Source of the DNA: Nitrosomonas ureae
Lineage (GTDB): Bacteria; Pseudomonadota; Gammaproteobacteria; Burkholderiales; Nitrosomonadaceae
Length of the DNA stretch: 64,000 nucleotides
Assembly (NCBI RefSeq): GCF_900108305.1
Contig: NZ_FNUX01000002.1
Span: 62,001-126,000, forward strand
Direction: 5' to 3'
Below are positions 19,175 to 29,197 of the stretch, piece after piece. A program made the position numbers and the translations under genes. How positions within the stretch are numbered: the first letter of the stretch is position 1; every line of letters begins with the position of its first letter. Below the pieces are notes generated by a model. It saw only the letters and a program-made list of their open reading frames with translations, had not been told where the DNA came from and ran no database searches.

Positions 19175-19513
19175 CTATTCGTCCAGATAATGAACTTTAT
19201 GGTTAGGCACGCCGTCTGGCCAAGCACTGAATGGAAATGGGCGCTGTTCACTGTTATAGGTTAAAAATAATGTCACTTGATAAAGATACGTACTAAGGTT
19301 CTGTCCAAATCTCAGCAATTGTTCATTGACGTTACCGGTCAGGATAATAGTAAGAAATTGAAATAACATGACGCCTACGACCACAAATTTTGAAACGCCA
19401 TAGATGAAAATGAAAAATAGCATATAGAGTCCACGCTGCCAGATTTCATTCTTTTGTAATCTTTGTTTAATTTCTTCTTTCATTTTCTCTGTTGCTTCTG
19501 ATAGATTGATCAA
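19175..19513 (-). CDS. DUF4389 family membrane protein
   Basis: 112 residues. An amphipathic, lysine-rich N-terminus is followed by a long hydrophobic segment (about 27-60). The C-terminal part carries the family signature: NEQLLRFGQNLSTYLYQ (about 78-94), FLTYNSEQRPFPF and a W-P pair. These are features of DUF4389 proteins, small inner-membrane proteins of unknown function common in proteobacteria. It lies 109 nt downstream of the DUF1840 gene on the same strand. Confidence 0.75.
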   Translation of the reverse strand: MINLSEATEKMKEEIKQRLQKNEIWQRGLYMLFFIFIYGVSKFVVVGVMLFQFLTIILTGNVNEQLLRFGQNLSTYLYQVTLFLTYNSEQRPFPFSAWPDGVPNHKVHYLDE

Positions 19514-19622
19514 TAAATTATTGGCTTATATTATCAGCAATAACCTGATATGTTTTTTATAAAGCAGTTTTTAACTCCCCTGCTGTTGGCCATATCAGCT
19601 GCCACCTGATTATCGATTAGGT

Positions 19623-19925
19623 TTATTTCCACATTACGTCACATTCAGCTTCTGCTGCTGCAGTCAGTAGATTAATTAAAGGTAGCGCTCTATCAGCAAT
19701 GCTTACCGCCGGCTGGTCATTTTCCTCACCTTCATTTTCAACCGGTGGCGATGCTTTTTCTGCACTTACGGCAGCTTTTAACCGGTTCAACGCCATTGGA
19801 ACATCTGCGGCCAAAACAGCTCCGGGTACAGTCTTGCTGTGTCCCATCATTTTCAGCAAGATAAGGGCAACATCCCCAAACATGGTGATATTGGCATGAG
19901 CATCAGTTGTAAAAGTCACGAGCAT
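19623..19925 (-). CDS. DUF1840 family protein
   Basis: 100 residues, full length for this betaproteobacterial family. Start MLVTFTTDAHANITMFGDVA and the TVPGAVLAADVPMALNRL segment are typical; the C-terminus is acidic then helical (RALPLINLLTAAAEAECDVMW). Cytoplasmic, function unknown. It lies downstream of the HDAC-like gene (191-nt gap) and upstream of the DUF4389 gene, all on the minus strand. Confidence 0.8.
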   Translation of the reverse strand: MLVTFTTDAHANITMFGDVALILLKMMGHSKTVPGAVLAADVPMALNRLKAAVSAEKASPPVENEGEENDQPAVSIADRALPLINLLTAAAEAECDVMWK

Positions 19926-20116
19926 ATCGTTTCCCCTCGAATGAACACAAAAGTATGTAAATCAATCTATTTATTCTAAACCGATTCCAGAGCTCCAAGC
20001 GACAAGCTTCAATCCATCCATTCCAAGCCGGATACTCATTATCTCAAATTTATACCATACTGCTTACTGGATTGGAATTACCTGGTTTTACGACACGCCG
20101 CAGGAAACACAGTGCT

Positions 20117-21079
20117 TTATTCCTGGTAATCGCGCGATAAAGAAGGTTGAAAGACTTCTTCCGCATGCAACACCCGTATGTGCGCCGCCACACAACGAGC
20201 CAACGACCGCAATTCATAACCGCCTTCCAGAACAGATACAATCCGACCCTGTGAATATTGATCCGCAATCGCCCTGATCTGCTGCGTGATCCAGATATAA
20301 TCGTCGTCACTCAGATACACTTGTGACATATCGTCATCCCGGTGAGCGTCAAATCCTGCGGAGACAAAAATCATTTCCGGTTTGAATCGATCCAGTGCCG
20401 GCAGCCAGTACTCGCTCACCGCCTTCCGGAAAACCGCACCATCGGCGTCGCGCCGAAGGGGCGCATTAATCATGCGATCACTGCCGCTATTGGTACCACT
20501 ATAGGGATAAAAGGGATGCTGAAAAGTGGAGCACAGCATGACGCGCGGATCGTCACGGAAAATTTCTTCGCTGCCATTGCCATGATGCACATCGAAATCC
20601 AGAATCGCAACACATTGCAAATGATGACGTTCAATCGCATGCGCCACGCCGACTGCAACATTATTGAACAAACAAAAACCCATGGCACGATCCGATTGCG
20701 CGTGATGACCCGGTGGACGCACGGCGCAAAAAGCATTATTGGCCTGGTTTGTCAGAACCAGATCGGTCGCCAGCACAACCGCTCCCGCCGCGCGTAATGC
20801 AGCGTTCAGCGAGAAGGGATTCATCGCGGTATCCGCATCCAGCGCAATCAATCCGGCGGCCGGAGCTGTCTGCCGGATGCTTTCGATGTAATCCGGTTTA
20901 TGTACGCGCGCCAATTGTTCTGTGGTTGCCAACAATGCATCATAACGCTGCAACTTTGCCAGCAGACCGCTGGCATTCAACTCATTTTCGATTGCAATCA
21001 ATCGCTGCGGACTCTCAGGGTGATACCCGCCCTGATCATGCTTGAGACAATCGGAATGACTGATATAGGCTGTTTGCAC
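20117..21079 (-). CDS. Histone deacetylase family protein (class II HDAC-like amidohydrolase)
   Basis: 320 residues, one complete zinc-dependent deacetylase domain. Seen: HPESPQRL near the N-terminus, the active-site tandem histidines in RPPGHHAQ (about 120-127), and zinc ligands in LDFDVHHGNG (about 168-177). Bacterial members act on acetylated small molecules such as polyamines or on acetyl-lysine; the substrate cannot be told from sequence. No acetoin genes are nearby. Confidence 0.9.
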   Translation of the reverse strand: MQTAYISHSDCLKHDQGGYHPESPQRLIAIENELNASGLLAKLQRYDALLATTEQLARVHKPDYIESIRQTAPAAGLIALDADTAMNPFSLNAALRAAGAVVLATDLVLTNQANNAFCAVRPPGHHAQSDRAMGFCLFNNVAVGVAHAIERHHLQCVAILDFDVHHGNGSEEIFRDDPRVMLCSTFQHPFYPYSGTNSGSDRMINAPLRRDADGAVFRKAVSEYWLPALDRFKPEMIFVSAGFDAHRDDDMSQVYLSDDDYIWITQQIRAIADQYSQGRIVSVLEGGYELRSLARCVAAHIRVLHAEEVFQPSLSRDYQE

Positions 21080-21253
21080 TTTATTTCCTGATTCATCGAG
21101 ATTTAACGTTGATCACGGTCATGCACCCAATGAATAGGTGATGCCGAAAGTTAAAGTTTATACAATCAACCGGCTATACCATGATAAATTATCGGTATTC
21201 TACGATAGCCGTTACGTTTAATTGCATTTTTTTCGTCATATGGGGAGTCATTG

Positions 21254-22300
21254 ATGAACGAATTTATTACCAAGATGTTGAAATTTGTTTCGATTGAAAC
21301 GCTGATAGAAAGAGGCTGGCTGGAAATAGCGCAAATTTTGATGCCGGTTTTCACTCTAGCGCTGGTATTTCTCGGGTTGAGTTTTTATATCCAGCACAAG
21401 CGCTGGAAAGCAGTGGCTTCCGTAATTTGCGCTATTCTGGCTCTGGTTTATTTGCCCTATGAATTCTACCGCCAGTCACTGATATTAATCCGGGCGGACG
21501 CCAATATCAGCGAGGTTCAAGGTAATTTGCAGAACCTATTGGATTCCGCCAACCTGGCGCATATGAAAAGCGTTGCGGATAAAGAAGCAGCCGCGAGTAT
21601 CTTGGATGAAATGATTCACGGCCTGGATCAGCAAAAGAAAAAGGAACTGGTACTGATTTCCTGGCTGGTTGCGGAAAATGAAAAAAACGCGCTCGAACAA
21701 ATTGACGACAAGCAGAAACTGCTTGCAGATGATCTCAAATCCAGCCTGACCGATGCCAAAACCGAAATAATCGATTCACGCCCGCCGGTAGAGAAAATTT
21801 CGGACACCATTGTGAAAAAACTGGATGGCGACGTCAAAGTTCTGGTTGAAAAGAAAATGCAAACCTTCAAGGAAGAAATTGACGGCTCTTTGGAGGGCTT
21901 CAAAGAAGCCATCAATACTTTTGTTCAGGATGAGCTCAATAATTACCAAACGAAATTGGCGGGTATCACGCAACAAAATGTGGATGAATTAAGAAATTAT
22001 TCCAATAGAGCCAACCACGCCTTTGCTGCGCAAGCCAAGAAAACCAATCAGGAATCCCTGCTTAGATTGGACGCGACAAAAGAAAAAATAGAAGGCTTGA
22101 GCACTGCATCGGACACCGGTTTAAAGAATGTCGCTCAACAGGTTAAGCAGCTTTCAGCTTCATTAAACATCGCACAAAAAAAGAATGATATTTTGTTTGA
22201 ATATAATGAATGCATGAGAACTACCGGCGTACTGGATTTAGGCGGCAAAGGCGAACAGTGCAAGGCTAAATATCAAGAGGATATGAACAGCCTGAATTAA
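21254..22300 (+). CDS. Membrane-anchored coiled-coil protein, function unknown
   Basis: 348 residues from ATG 21254, preceded by GGGGAG with a 6-nt gap; a TTG immediately before is less likely. Two hydrophobic segments (about 25-45 and 52-70) are followed by roughly 270 residues of charged, heptad-like helix rich in K, E, Q and D, including repeated Asn/Gln-rich stretches near 215-260. Two cysteines near the C-terminus (about 318 and 334) may form a disulfide. The layout resembles a membrane-tethered scaffold or a chemoreceptor-like coil without signalling domain. I do not recognise a family. Confidence 0.6.
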   Translation: MNEFITKMLKFVSIETLIERGWLEIAQILMPVFTLALVFLGLSFYIQHKRWKAVASVICAILALVYLPYEFYRQSLILIRADANISEVQGNLQNLLDSANLAHMKSVADKEAAASILDEMIHGLDQQKKKELVLISWLVAENEKNALEQIDDKQKLLADDLKSSLTDAKTEIIDSRPPVEKISDTIVKKLDGDVKVLVEKKMQTFKEEIDGSLEGFKEAINTFVQDELNNYQTKLAGITQQNVDELRNYSNRANHAFAAQAKKTNQESLLRLDATKEKIEGLSTASDTGLKNVAQQVKQLSASLNIAQKKNDILFEYNECMRTTGVLDLGGKGEQCKAKYQEDMNSLN

Positions 22301-22334
22301 ACGAAACCACACCAATTGATCTGAAGATTATTAT

Positions 22335-22354
22335 TTTCCGGGCAGGCCCGGAAA
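22335..22354. terminator. Hairpin after the coiled-coil gene
   Basis: TTTCCGGG (22335-22342) and CCCGGAAA (22347-22354) are perfect arms around CAGG, giving an 8-bp GC-rich stem 35 nt after the stop codon. The stem has T-rich DNA before it and A-rich DNA after it, so it would work better as a terminator on the minus strand, but it is well placed to end the plus-strand gene. Confidence 0.5.
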
Positions 22355-22527
22355 TACAAATACAACGGTCAATTTCCAAAATACCGGCATAACAGCTCCG
22401 TTGGCGCGATTATAATCATGAATGCCGCGCCAATGGATACACAAGAAATCGATTAAACTTGAGAATGACAGCGCACGGCGAAAGCTGCGTGACGCAACTC
22501 TGCCTGTACGATTGACCGGATTAATCC

Positions 22528-22995
22528 TTACATCTGTGACTGCAGGTAATTTTGCAACCCTACTTTTCCTATCAGTCCCAGCTGTTTTTCCAGCCAGTAT
22601 GCATGGTCTTCCTCTGTTTCAGTCAGCATGCCAACAAGAATTTCCCGGGTCTGAAAATCCTGCTCCTGCTCGCAAATAACAATGGCATTTCGCAATGAAA
22701 CGATCACGGCGCGTTCCAGATCCAAGTCGTTTTGCAGCATTTCCGGAACGTCACCGCCAATCCTCAACGGACTGCGATTACCCACAGCGGGCACGCCTTC
22801 AAGAAACAGAATCCGCTTGATCAAATGGTCTGCATGTTGTTTTTCATCATCCATTTCATGACCAATTCGCTCATAGAGCTTGCTGAATCCCCAGTCCTCA
22901 TACATCCGCGAATGCGTGAAATATTGATCCATCGCCGTCAGCTCGCCCGCCAGAAGCTTATTCAGGGTATCGATAATTTTAGTATTGCCTTTCAT
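22528..22995 (-). CDS. bfr: Bacterioferritin-family ferritin lacking the Met52 heme ligand
   Basis: 155 residues forming a four-helix ferritin subunit that oxidises Fe(II) and stores iron. The di-iron ligands are present: E18, Y25, E51, H54, and E-x2-H in the last helix (EEDHAYW). The heme-ligating methionine of bacterioferritins (residue 52 between E51 and H54) is lysine here, as in the heme-free BfrA/FtnA-type subunits of Neisseria and Pseudomonas. It is thus probably a heme-free partner subunit. A Fur-like site lies about 160 nt upstream. Confidence 0.9.
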   Translation of the reverse strand: MKGNTKIIDTLNKLLAGELTAMDQYFTHSRMYEDWGFSKLYERIGHEMDDEKQHADHLIKRILFLEGVPAVGNRSPLRIGGDVPEMLQNDLDLERAVIVSLRNAIVICEQEQDFQTREILVGMLTETEEDHAYWLEKQLGLIGKVGLQNYLQSQM

Positions 22996-23151
22996 AGGAA
23001 TTCTCCTTTGTTTATTTATTGGATTGCAGACAAGCGCCGTATCCTCATTGCTTTAAACAACTCAAACCAGATAGGCAAACAAGGGCAGTATGCCATGCAA
23101 TCCTTCGCTTTAGTATTATAAGAATGACACAACAGAAATACAATAGCAAAT

Positions 23152-23182
23152 CATTGATAATAAATGATAATAATTATTGATG
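23152..23182. promoter_or_regulatory. Fur-box-like AT-rich site upstream of the ferritin gene
   Basis: The stretch contains GATAAT twice (23155 and 23166) and an overlapping inverted ATTATTGAT, matching the 19-bp Fur consensus at about 14 of 19 positions with further overlapping hexamers. It lies 157-187 nt upstream of the ferritin start, which suits iron-dependent control. The distance is rather long and no promoter was identified. Confidence 0.45.
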
Positions 23183-23247
23183 CCGTTATCATTCCAGCGC
23201 TTGAAGTGATTCCGCTGATTCATGCAGCTAAAACAAGCAGTCATCAC

Positions 23248-24023
23248 TCAATTGTCAAAAACATCCAGATACTCCGCAAAAATAAACACCCGGTTACGGG
23301 TTTGCCCGGTAATTTCCTGCAAAATTCCATGCGCGCACATCTGGGCAACCAGCTCATTGGCCGCCTTGTAGCTGATGCCGCATATTTTTAGAACGTCCTC
23401 AACATTGATAGCCGGTTGCCTGAACAACGCATCCGCCAAGCTCTGGCCCCCTTATCCAGTTCTGACTGGTACGGAACTCGCCGGGCATCTTGCGCTCGCC
23501 TCGCACACTCTGTAATAAAGTTGCATGTGTTTGTTTCAGCAGCCGCTGATGACAAATGCAGTGCTTGCAGATCGCTGATCGCCTGATTCAGCGCTTGCGT
23601 GTAATTTTGCACTTCGTGCCAATCATTGCGATGCTCCGGCGAGATTTCCGATTCCGGCAATACCGCCTCGCGCATGTCGGTTTGTGTTCCCTCGATGCGG
23701 CTGGATACCACCGCCTCCTTAGTGACATGCAACTGAATAAATAAATCCGTATTGAGTACTAAGCGCGCAAACGAATTCAACTCTCCGAGCTTGACAGCAG
23801 CTTTTTCCAGTAGCCTATTTATCTGCGGCGTTTGCCACACCCATTCGTCATTGATGCTGGAAGGCAAGAAATAACGGTATTCATAGTCTTTCTGATATTG
23901 CCCGGACTGATACTGCTCGAGATGTATCGTCATGTCATTTGCATGCGGAAAGTAACATATAAAATCCTTTATATTACTTTGATTGGGCCTCGACAAATCA
24001 TTCGAGCCTGATTCGAATAGCAT
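23248..24023 (-). pseudogene. fic pseudogene (frameshift plus deletion of the catalytic core)
   Basis: The 5' part (from about 23933, MTIHLEQYQ) encodes a Fic-family N-terminal region including the inhibitory-helix motif SSRIEGTQ. Near 23541-23552 one extra base shifts the frame: read in the other frame, the DNA continues with SVRGERKMPGEFRTSQNWI, a conserved Fic segment. After that the sequence jumps directly to the C-terminal winged-helix part (ADALFRQPAINVEDVLKICG, open from 23439 to 23248). The HPFxxGNGRxxR catalytic loop is missing completely. Two independent lesions show the gene is dead. An intact fic relative lies at 40237-41352. Confidence 0.85.
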
Positions 24024-24118
24024 AAATCTATAGTTTTTTTATGACATTTTATAGAAAACAATACGGGATAAGGATTTCGGCTATAAGGCTTGCCTCGATT
24101 CGTGCTACCTTGTATCTA

Positions 24119-24820
24119 TCAGCCATACCCCTTAAGCTCCTTCCGAGCGATCAAGTGCTGCGGATAAATACTTTCAACCAATTTCCAGAATCTCATCGAG
24201 TGATTCATCTCAATCAAATGCGCCAATTCATGCGCGACGACGTAGTCGATCAAATGCAGCGGCAGTTGGATCAGGCGCCAGTTGAGGTGAATGATGCCAC
24301 GGCTGTTGCAGCTACCCCAGCGGGTTTGGGCGCGCGACAGACGGAATGACGGTACAGGTACATTCAATTTCTGCGCATAGATATCGATGCGCTGCTTGAA
24401 ACAGGTGATCGCTTGCTGGCCGTACCAGGCCATGACAAATTTTTCGATGTGCTGAGAACTGAGTTGCGGCACAGATTGCTCTGCAGTTTCCGCATTCGTG
24501 GTTTCATTAACGGAATACCGCGCCATTTCAATCTCGCCCGAAGGTTTCAACGCAATGTGCCACGGTTCTCCCAGTAACGGGTAGATGGCATCATGCTTCC
24601 ATGATATGGCCAGACTTTTTTTACTTTGCCACTGCTCCAGTTTCTTGGTGATCCAATCGGCTTTTTGTTGCAGAATGCTTTCGATATGCGGCACAGTAGC
24701 CTGCAGCGGTACGCTGATTTTCAAACCCTCGTGATTGATGATCAGACCCACCGACTTGCGTTTGCACCGCTTCAGTGTGTAGCTGATTTTCCTGTCATTT
24801 AAAACAGTGTGAACGAGCAC
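24119..24820 (-). CDS. M48/YgjP-type metallopeptidase
   Basis: 233 residues. The zinc motif HELAH with a downstream glutamate/histidine (VVAHELAHLIEMNHS, about 202-216) is typical of the YgjP/SprT-like family (DUF45). It also has TRWGSCNSRGIIHLNWRL, the conserved segment before it. Cytoplasmic, with unknown substrate. It is the last gene of the minus-strand operon, 2 nt after plsC. Confidence 0.88.
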   Translation of the reverse strand: MLVHTVLNDRKISYTLKRCKRKSVGLIINHEGLKISVPLQATVPHIESILQQKADWITKKLEQWQSKKSLAISWKHDAIYPLLGEPWHIALKPSGEIEMARYSVNETTNAETAEQSVPQLSSQHIEKFVMAWYGQQAITCFKQRIDIYAQKLNVPVPSFRLSRAQTRWGSCNSRGIIHLNWRLIQLPLHLIDYVVAHELAHLIEMNHSMRFWKLVESIYPQHLIARKELKGYG

Positions 24821-24822
24821 GC

Positions 24823-25554
24823 TTATGCTTTTTGTTGATTTTTCTGGCTGATGCGCAGCATTTCAAACTCAATCCAGGCTTCCACTTGCGCGTTTAATTC
24901 GCCCGGTTCCATGCCGGTCGGATCGATGGGTTCGCCAATACTGACCGTAATGGTGCCGGGGTGCTTGATGAAAGAATTTCTCCCCCACAATTCGCCGGCA
25001 TTGTGCGCGACTGGCACTACCAGTGTATTCGTGTGCGTTGCCAGCCATGCGCCGCCGATACGGTATTTGCCGCGTTGCCCCGGCGGGATGCGCGTACCTT
25101 CCGGAAATATTACGATCCAGAATCCTTGTTTTAACCGGTCTTTGCCTTGTTCGACAATCTGCTCCAGGGCTTTTTTCTTGGCGCTCCGGTCGATCGCGAT
25201 CGGACTGGTCATCGCCAGGCCCCAGCCAAAAAACGGGATGCGCAATAATTCCTTTTTCAGCACCCACACCTGGGGCGGGAAAATTTTCTGGAACGCCAGT
25301 GTTTCCCATGCCGACTGATGTTTGGACAGCACGATGCTCGGGGTTTTCGGAATATTTTCCGCGCCGATGATTTGATAACGGATACCGCATAGATTGCGCA
25401 GCAGAAACAACATGATGAATGTCCAGCTGGAAGTCACGCGGTAACGGTTATGCGGCGATAATGGAAAACACGCGAGTGTCAGCAAGGCATACGGGGGCGT
25501 GATGATGATCTGCAACAACATGTACAGGGTTGACCGTAAAACTGCCAATATCAT
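24823..25554 (-). CDS. plsC: 1-acyl-sn-glycerol-3-phosphate acyltransferase
   Basis: 243 residues. It acylates lysophosphatidic acid to phosphatidic acid at the inner membrane. An N-terminal membrane segment (about 5-27) is followed by acyltransferase motif I as KHQSAWE (about 78-84; the acidic residue is Glu where the classical motif has Asp, as I recall for related betaproteobacterial enzymes) and motif III FPEGTRIPPG (about 150-159). It overlaps gmhB by 4 nt, so translation is coupled. Confidence 0.92.
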   Translation of the reverse strand: MILAVLRSTLYMLLQIIITPPYALLTLACFPLSPHNRYRVTSSWTFIMLFLLRNLCGIRYQIIGAENIPKTPSIVLSKHQSAWETLAFQKIFPPQVWVLKKELLRIPFFGWGLAMTSPIAIDRSAKKKALEQIVEQGKDRLKQGFWIVIFPEGTRIPPGQRGKYRIGGAWLATHTNTLVVPVAHNAGELWGRNSFIKHPGTITVSIGEPIDPTGMEPGELNAQVEAWIEFEMLRISQKNQQKA

Positions 25555-26090
25555 TCCTCCCCGATTAGAGTATCAGCTACGGCCGAGAGATCCGCAAAAA
25601 TCTGCGTATTGAATGGAATTTCCTGGCAGGCTTGCGTTATCTGTCCGTGGCCAGTCAGCACCAAAACAGGTATTGCACCCACTGTCGCCGCAGCTTGCAG
25701 ATCTTTTAATGAATCACCGACAACCGCAACATTCGTTAAATTAACGCCGTAACGCTGCATGATCTCATCGAATAAACCCGTGGCCGGTTTGCGGCAAGCG
25801 CACTTATCCGCATAGGTATGCGGACAAAAAAATATCGCATCGATGCGGCCGCCGACATGATGGATGGCTTTGTACATTTTGTCATTGATGGCATTGTAAG
25901 TCGCCATATCGATCAAGCCGCGGCCAATGCTCGATTGATTCGTAGCAAGGACCACGCGATAGCCGGAATGCGTCAACCGGGCAATCGCTTCCAGGCTGCC
26001 TGAAATGGGAATCCATTCCTCCGGCGTTTTGATAAAGGTATCGCTGCATTGATTAATCACACCGGTTTGGTCGAGGATGATCAGTTTCAT
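25551..26090 (-). CDS. gmhB: D-glycero-D-manno-heptose-1,7-bisphosphate 7-phosphatase, altered active site
   Basis: 179 residues, HAD superfamily, which removes the 7-phosphate in ADP-heptose synthesis for LPS core. The family features are present: ATNQSSIGRG (about 50-59), the zinc-binding cysteines in CPHTYADKCACRKP (about 91-104) and VVGDSLKDLQAA. Motif I is unusual: LDQTGVIN where the family has LDRDGVIN. The nucleophile Asp7 is kept, but the second aspartate, the general acid/base, is threonine. Activity may be reduced or changed. Operon position between glyS and plsC is usual. Confidence 0.88.
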   Translation of the reverse strand: MKLIILDQTGVINQCSDTFIKTPEEWIPISGSLEAIARLTHSGYRVVLATNQSSIGRGLIDMATYNAINDKMYKAIHHVGGRIDAIFFCPHTYADKCACRKPATGLFDEIMQRYGVNLTNVAVVGDSLKDLQAAATVGAIPVLVLTGHGQITQACQEIPFNTQIFADLSAVADTLIGEE

Positions 26091-26091
26091 G

Positions 26092-28233
26092 TTAATTGAC
26101 AGCCAATTTTGAAAGATCAGCGACGCGGTTCATCGCATCACGTAATAATGTCAATAGGTTAAGCCGATTGGCTCGTAAATTTGCATCATCGGTATAAACC
26201 ATTACGCTGTCAAAAAACGCATCAACAGGTTCCTTGAGTGCAGCGAGCAACTGCAGGGACTGAGTATACTGACCTGCTTCGAATGCCTCATCAGCCTGAG
26301 GTTTTATAGTATTCAGTGCATTAAATAAGAGTATTTCAGCGGGTTCCATCAGAAAATGAATATCAATAAACAAGTTTCTGACAGAACCAACCCCGGGCAT
26401 AGGCCCTTTTTTCATATCTTTTTCCAGAATGTTGTGAATCCGCTTATAGGCAGCTGCCAAGCTAGCCGCTTCAGGCAAATCTGAAAAAGCGCGTACCGCT
26501 TCCAATCGCCTGGGAACTTGAATTAAATATGGCGGCAAGAAACTTAGAACAGCTTCTATCTCTTGTGGACGGTATCCCTGCTCTCTTGAAATACTATCTA
26601 ATCGATCAAAGATAAAAATTTTAAGATCAAAAATAAAATCATTTTCCTTGATTAATTGAGCAGCGAAAGCATCTTTGGCTTGTTTCAACAGCATATCCAG
26701 AGATAATCGCAATTCTTTCTCTATCAGGATACGAATTACACCCAAAGCATGGCGACGGAGTGCAAAGGGATCTTTGTCACCCGTAGGCATTTGTTGAATA
26801 CCGAACAAACCTACCAACGTCTCAAGTTTGTCGGCTAGTGCAACACAAACGCCAACGGGATTGCGAGGTAGCGCATCACCGGCAAAGCGCGGTTTGTAGT
26901 GATCTTCAATCGCCTGTGCAATGGGCTCACTAAATCCATCATGGCGTGCATAATAATTTCCCATGATTCCTTGCAACTCAGGAAACTCACCAACCATTTC
27001 TGTAAGTAAATCTGCTTTGGCTAGGTTGGCAGCTTGATCAGCCTGATTGGCTAATGCTTCACCACCGAGCTCGAGGCCAATGGCTTTTGCAATTGTAAGA
27101 ACTCTTTTAGAGCGCTCACCCAGCGTGCCCAGCTTATTGTGATAAACCACCCTGTTTAATTCCGGCACACGCGAAGCCAATGTTTTTTTGCGATCCTGGT
27201 CAAAGAAAAACTTGGCATCGGCCAGACGCGAACGCACCACACGCTCGTTCCCGGCGATCACTTGCGCAGAATCGATGGGGCGGATATTGGAAACCAGCAG
27301 GAACTTGTTGGCGAGCTTTCCCTGCGCATCCAGCAACGGAAAATATTTCTGATTCGCTTTCATGGTCAGAATCAGGCACTCCTGCGGCACTTGCAGAAAT
27401 GCCGCACCAAATGTGCCAACCAGCACATTGGGATGCTCGACCAATGCGGTCACTTCGTCCAGCAAAGCATCATCATCGATCAGGGTAAGCTGTTCCTGTG
27501 CGGCGGCTGAAGTAAGCTGGCGGGTAATTTCAGCGCGGCGTTCGGCAAAACCGGCAATCACCGCACCTTCGGTACTTAGTTGCTGCGCGTAACTATCGGC
27601 ATTGTGCAATACGATGGGGTTGATCTTCGCTGCAAAACGGTGTCCCTGTGTTTCGCGCCCGGCTTGCAGGCCCAGAATATTGACGGAAACGATATCGGCG
27701 CCGTGCAATGCAGCTAAGGCATGCACGGGGCGCACAAAGTTGACGCTTTGCCAGCCATCGGCGAGCTGATACGTCATCACTTTGGGAATCGGTAATTGGG
27801 TAATGGCTTCCTGTAACGCTTTTTGCACGCCATCGGTCAATGAAATACCTGTGGCGATGCTATCCCAAAACAGCGTTTCTGTTTTACCGTCCAGCGCGCG
27901 CTTGAGTTGTGGTACCACCGAGGCATCCGCGCCGAGGCTCGCCAGTTTTTTCAATAACGGCGGCGTGGCTTGTCCTTGCGCGTCCAGCCCGACTTTAACC
28001 GGCATCAGTTTTTGCGTGACCGCTTTGTCGGCGGCTTGCGCAGCGACATTGCCGATATGCACCGCCAACCGCCTCGGCGTCGCAAAGGCGGTGACGGGCG
28101 CATCTTTACTCATCAAGCCTTGCATCTCCAGGCTGGCAGCCAATAATCGCGCAAAACTGTCACCAAGCTGCTTTAGCGATTTAGGCGGTAATTCTTCCAC
28201 CAATAGTTCAACAAGCAGATTCTGAGTCATCAT
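26092..28233 (-). CDS. glyS: Glycyl-tRNA synthetase beta subunit
   Basis: 713 residues from ATG 28233, whose ATGA overlaps the glyQ stop codon (a second ATG lies at 28230); the frame extends further upstream but only inside glyQ. The N-terminus [16 protein letters not shown] is the family signature, and the C-terminal half carries HD-like and DALR anticodon-binding regions. Works as an alpha2beta2 enzyme with GlyQ to charge tRNA-Gly. gmhB begins 1 nt after its stop codon. Confidence 0.96.
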   Translation of the reverse strand: MMTQNLLVELLVEELPPKSLKQLGDSFARLLAASLEMQGLMSKDAPVTAFATPRRLAVHIGNVAAQAADKAVTQKLMPVKVGLDAQGQATPPLLKKLASLGADASVVPQLKRALDGKTETLFWDSIATGISLTDGVQKALQEAITQLPIPKVMTYQLADGWQSVNFVRPVHALAALHGADIVSVNILGLQAGRETQGHRFAAKINPIVLHNADSYAQQLSTEGAVIAGFAERRAEITRQLTSAAAQEQLTLIDDDALLDEVTALVEHPNVLVGTFGAAFLQVPQECLILTMKANQKYFPLLDAQGKLANKFLLVSNIRPIDSAQVIAGNERVVRSRLADAKFFFDQDRKKTLASRVPELNRVVYHNKLGTLGERSKRVLTIAKAIGLELGGEALANQADQAANLAKADLLTEMVGEFPELQGIMGNYYARHDGFSEPIAQAIEDHYKPRFAGDALPRNPVGVCVALADKLETLVGLFGIQQMPTGDKDPFALRRHALGVIRILIEKELRLSLDMLLKQAKDAFAAQLIKENDFIFDLKIFIFDRLDSISREQGYRPQEIEAVLSFLPPYLIQVPRRLEAVRAFSDLPEAASLAAAYKRIHNILEKDMKKGPMPGVGSVRNLFIDIHFLMEPAEILLFNALNTIKPQADEAFEAGQYTQSLQLLAALKEPVDAFFDSVMVYTDDANLRANRLNLLTLLRDAMNRVADLSKLAVN

Positions 28234-29153
28234 GCAGATTTCACCATATCCGGCATGTGCGCGACCCATTCACGCGGCGCCATCGGGAAAGGGGGATTCA
28301 GGCTTGCGCGGCTATCGTAATACGCCCTGGCAACTTGCCGCGACAGATTGCGGATGCGTCCGATATACGCGGCACGCTCAGTAACCGAAATAGCACCGCG
28401 CGCATCGAGCAGATTGAACGTATGCGCCGCTTTCAATACTTGCTCATACGCGGGCAGCGCCAATTGTTTTTCGATGAGATGGTTGGCTTGCGCTTCGTAC
28501 TTGCCAAACGCCAGAAACAGAAATTCCGTATCACTGTGTTCAAAGTTATACGCGGATTGCTCCACTTCGTTCTGATGATACACGTCGTGGTAAGTCAATC
28601 CCTTGGTCCAAACCAGGTCAAACACGCTTTCCACGCCTTGCAAGTACATCGCAAGCCGTTCCAATCCGTAGGTTATTTCACCGGTCGCGGGTTTGCAGTC
28701 AATCCCGCCAACCTGCTGGAAATAGGTAAATTGCGTCACCTCCATGCCATTGAGCCAAACCTCCCAGCCTAACCCCCAGGCGCCCAGCGTGGGATTCTCC
28801 CAATCATCTTCAACCAGACGCGCGTCATTTTGTGTCAGATCAAAACCCAGCTCACGCAACGAGTCAAAATATAAATCCAGAATATTCTTCGGCGCAGGTT
28901 TGAGCACCACCTGAAATTGATAATAATGCTGCAAGCGATTGGGGTTCTCGCCATAGCGTCCGTCTTTAGGCCTGCGCGAGGGTTGCACGTATGCGGCTTT
29001 CCAGGGTTCGGGGCCGATCGCGCGCAGAAAGGTGGCGGTATGGCTGGTTCCCGCGCCGACTTCCATATCGTAAGGCTGCAGAATCGCGCATCCTTGCTTA
29101 TCCCAATACCGCTGCAAGGTCAGGATGATTTCCTGGAAAGTAAGTGTTGACAT
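28230..29153 (-). CDS. glyQ: Glycyl-tRNA synthetase alpha subunit
   Basis: 307 residues, normal length. It contains the class II catalytic core: the N-terminus [18 protein letters not shown] and the motif-2 region [19 protein letters not shown] (about 56-74) are characteristic, as is [12 protein letters not shown]. It activates glycine with ATP. It overlaps glyS by 4 nt, as in most bacteria with the two-subunit enzyme, and follows lnt after 44 nt. Confidence 0.97.
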   Translation of the reverse strand: MSTLTFQEIILTLQRYWDKQGCAILQPYDMEVGAGTSHTATFLRAIGPEPWKAAYVQPSRRPKDGRYGENPNRLQHYYQFQVVLKPAPKNILDLYFDSLRELGFDLTQNDARLVEDDWENPTLGAWGLGWEVWLNGMEVTQFTYFQQVGGIDCKPATGEITYGLERLAMYLQGVESVFDLVWTKGLTYHDVYHQNEVEQSAYNFEHSDTEFLFLAFGKYEAQANHLIEKQLALPAYEQVLKAAHTFNLLDARGAISVTERAAYIGRIRNLSRQVARAYYDSRASLNPPFPMAPREWVAHMPDMVKSA

Positions 29154-29197
29154 GAAGAATCTGGATTAAACCACTCTCAAATGAAGTAATGCGGATT

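Noticed and set aside
24869-25390. Long ORFs in alternative frames within plsC
   Set aside because: Shadow frames of a GC-rich gene; no family features and no start signals.
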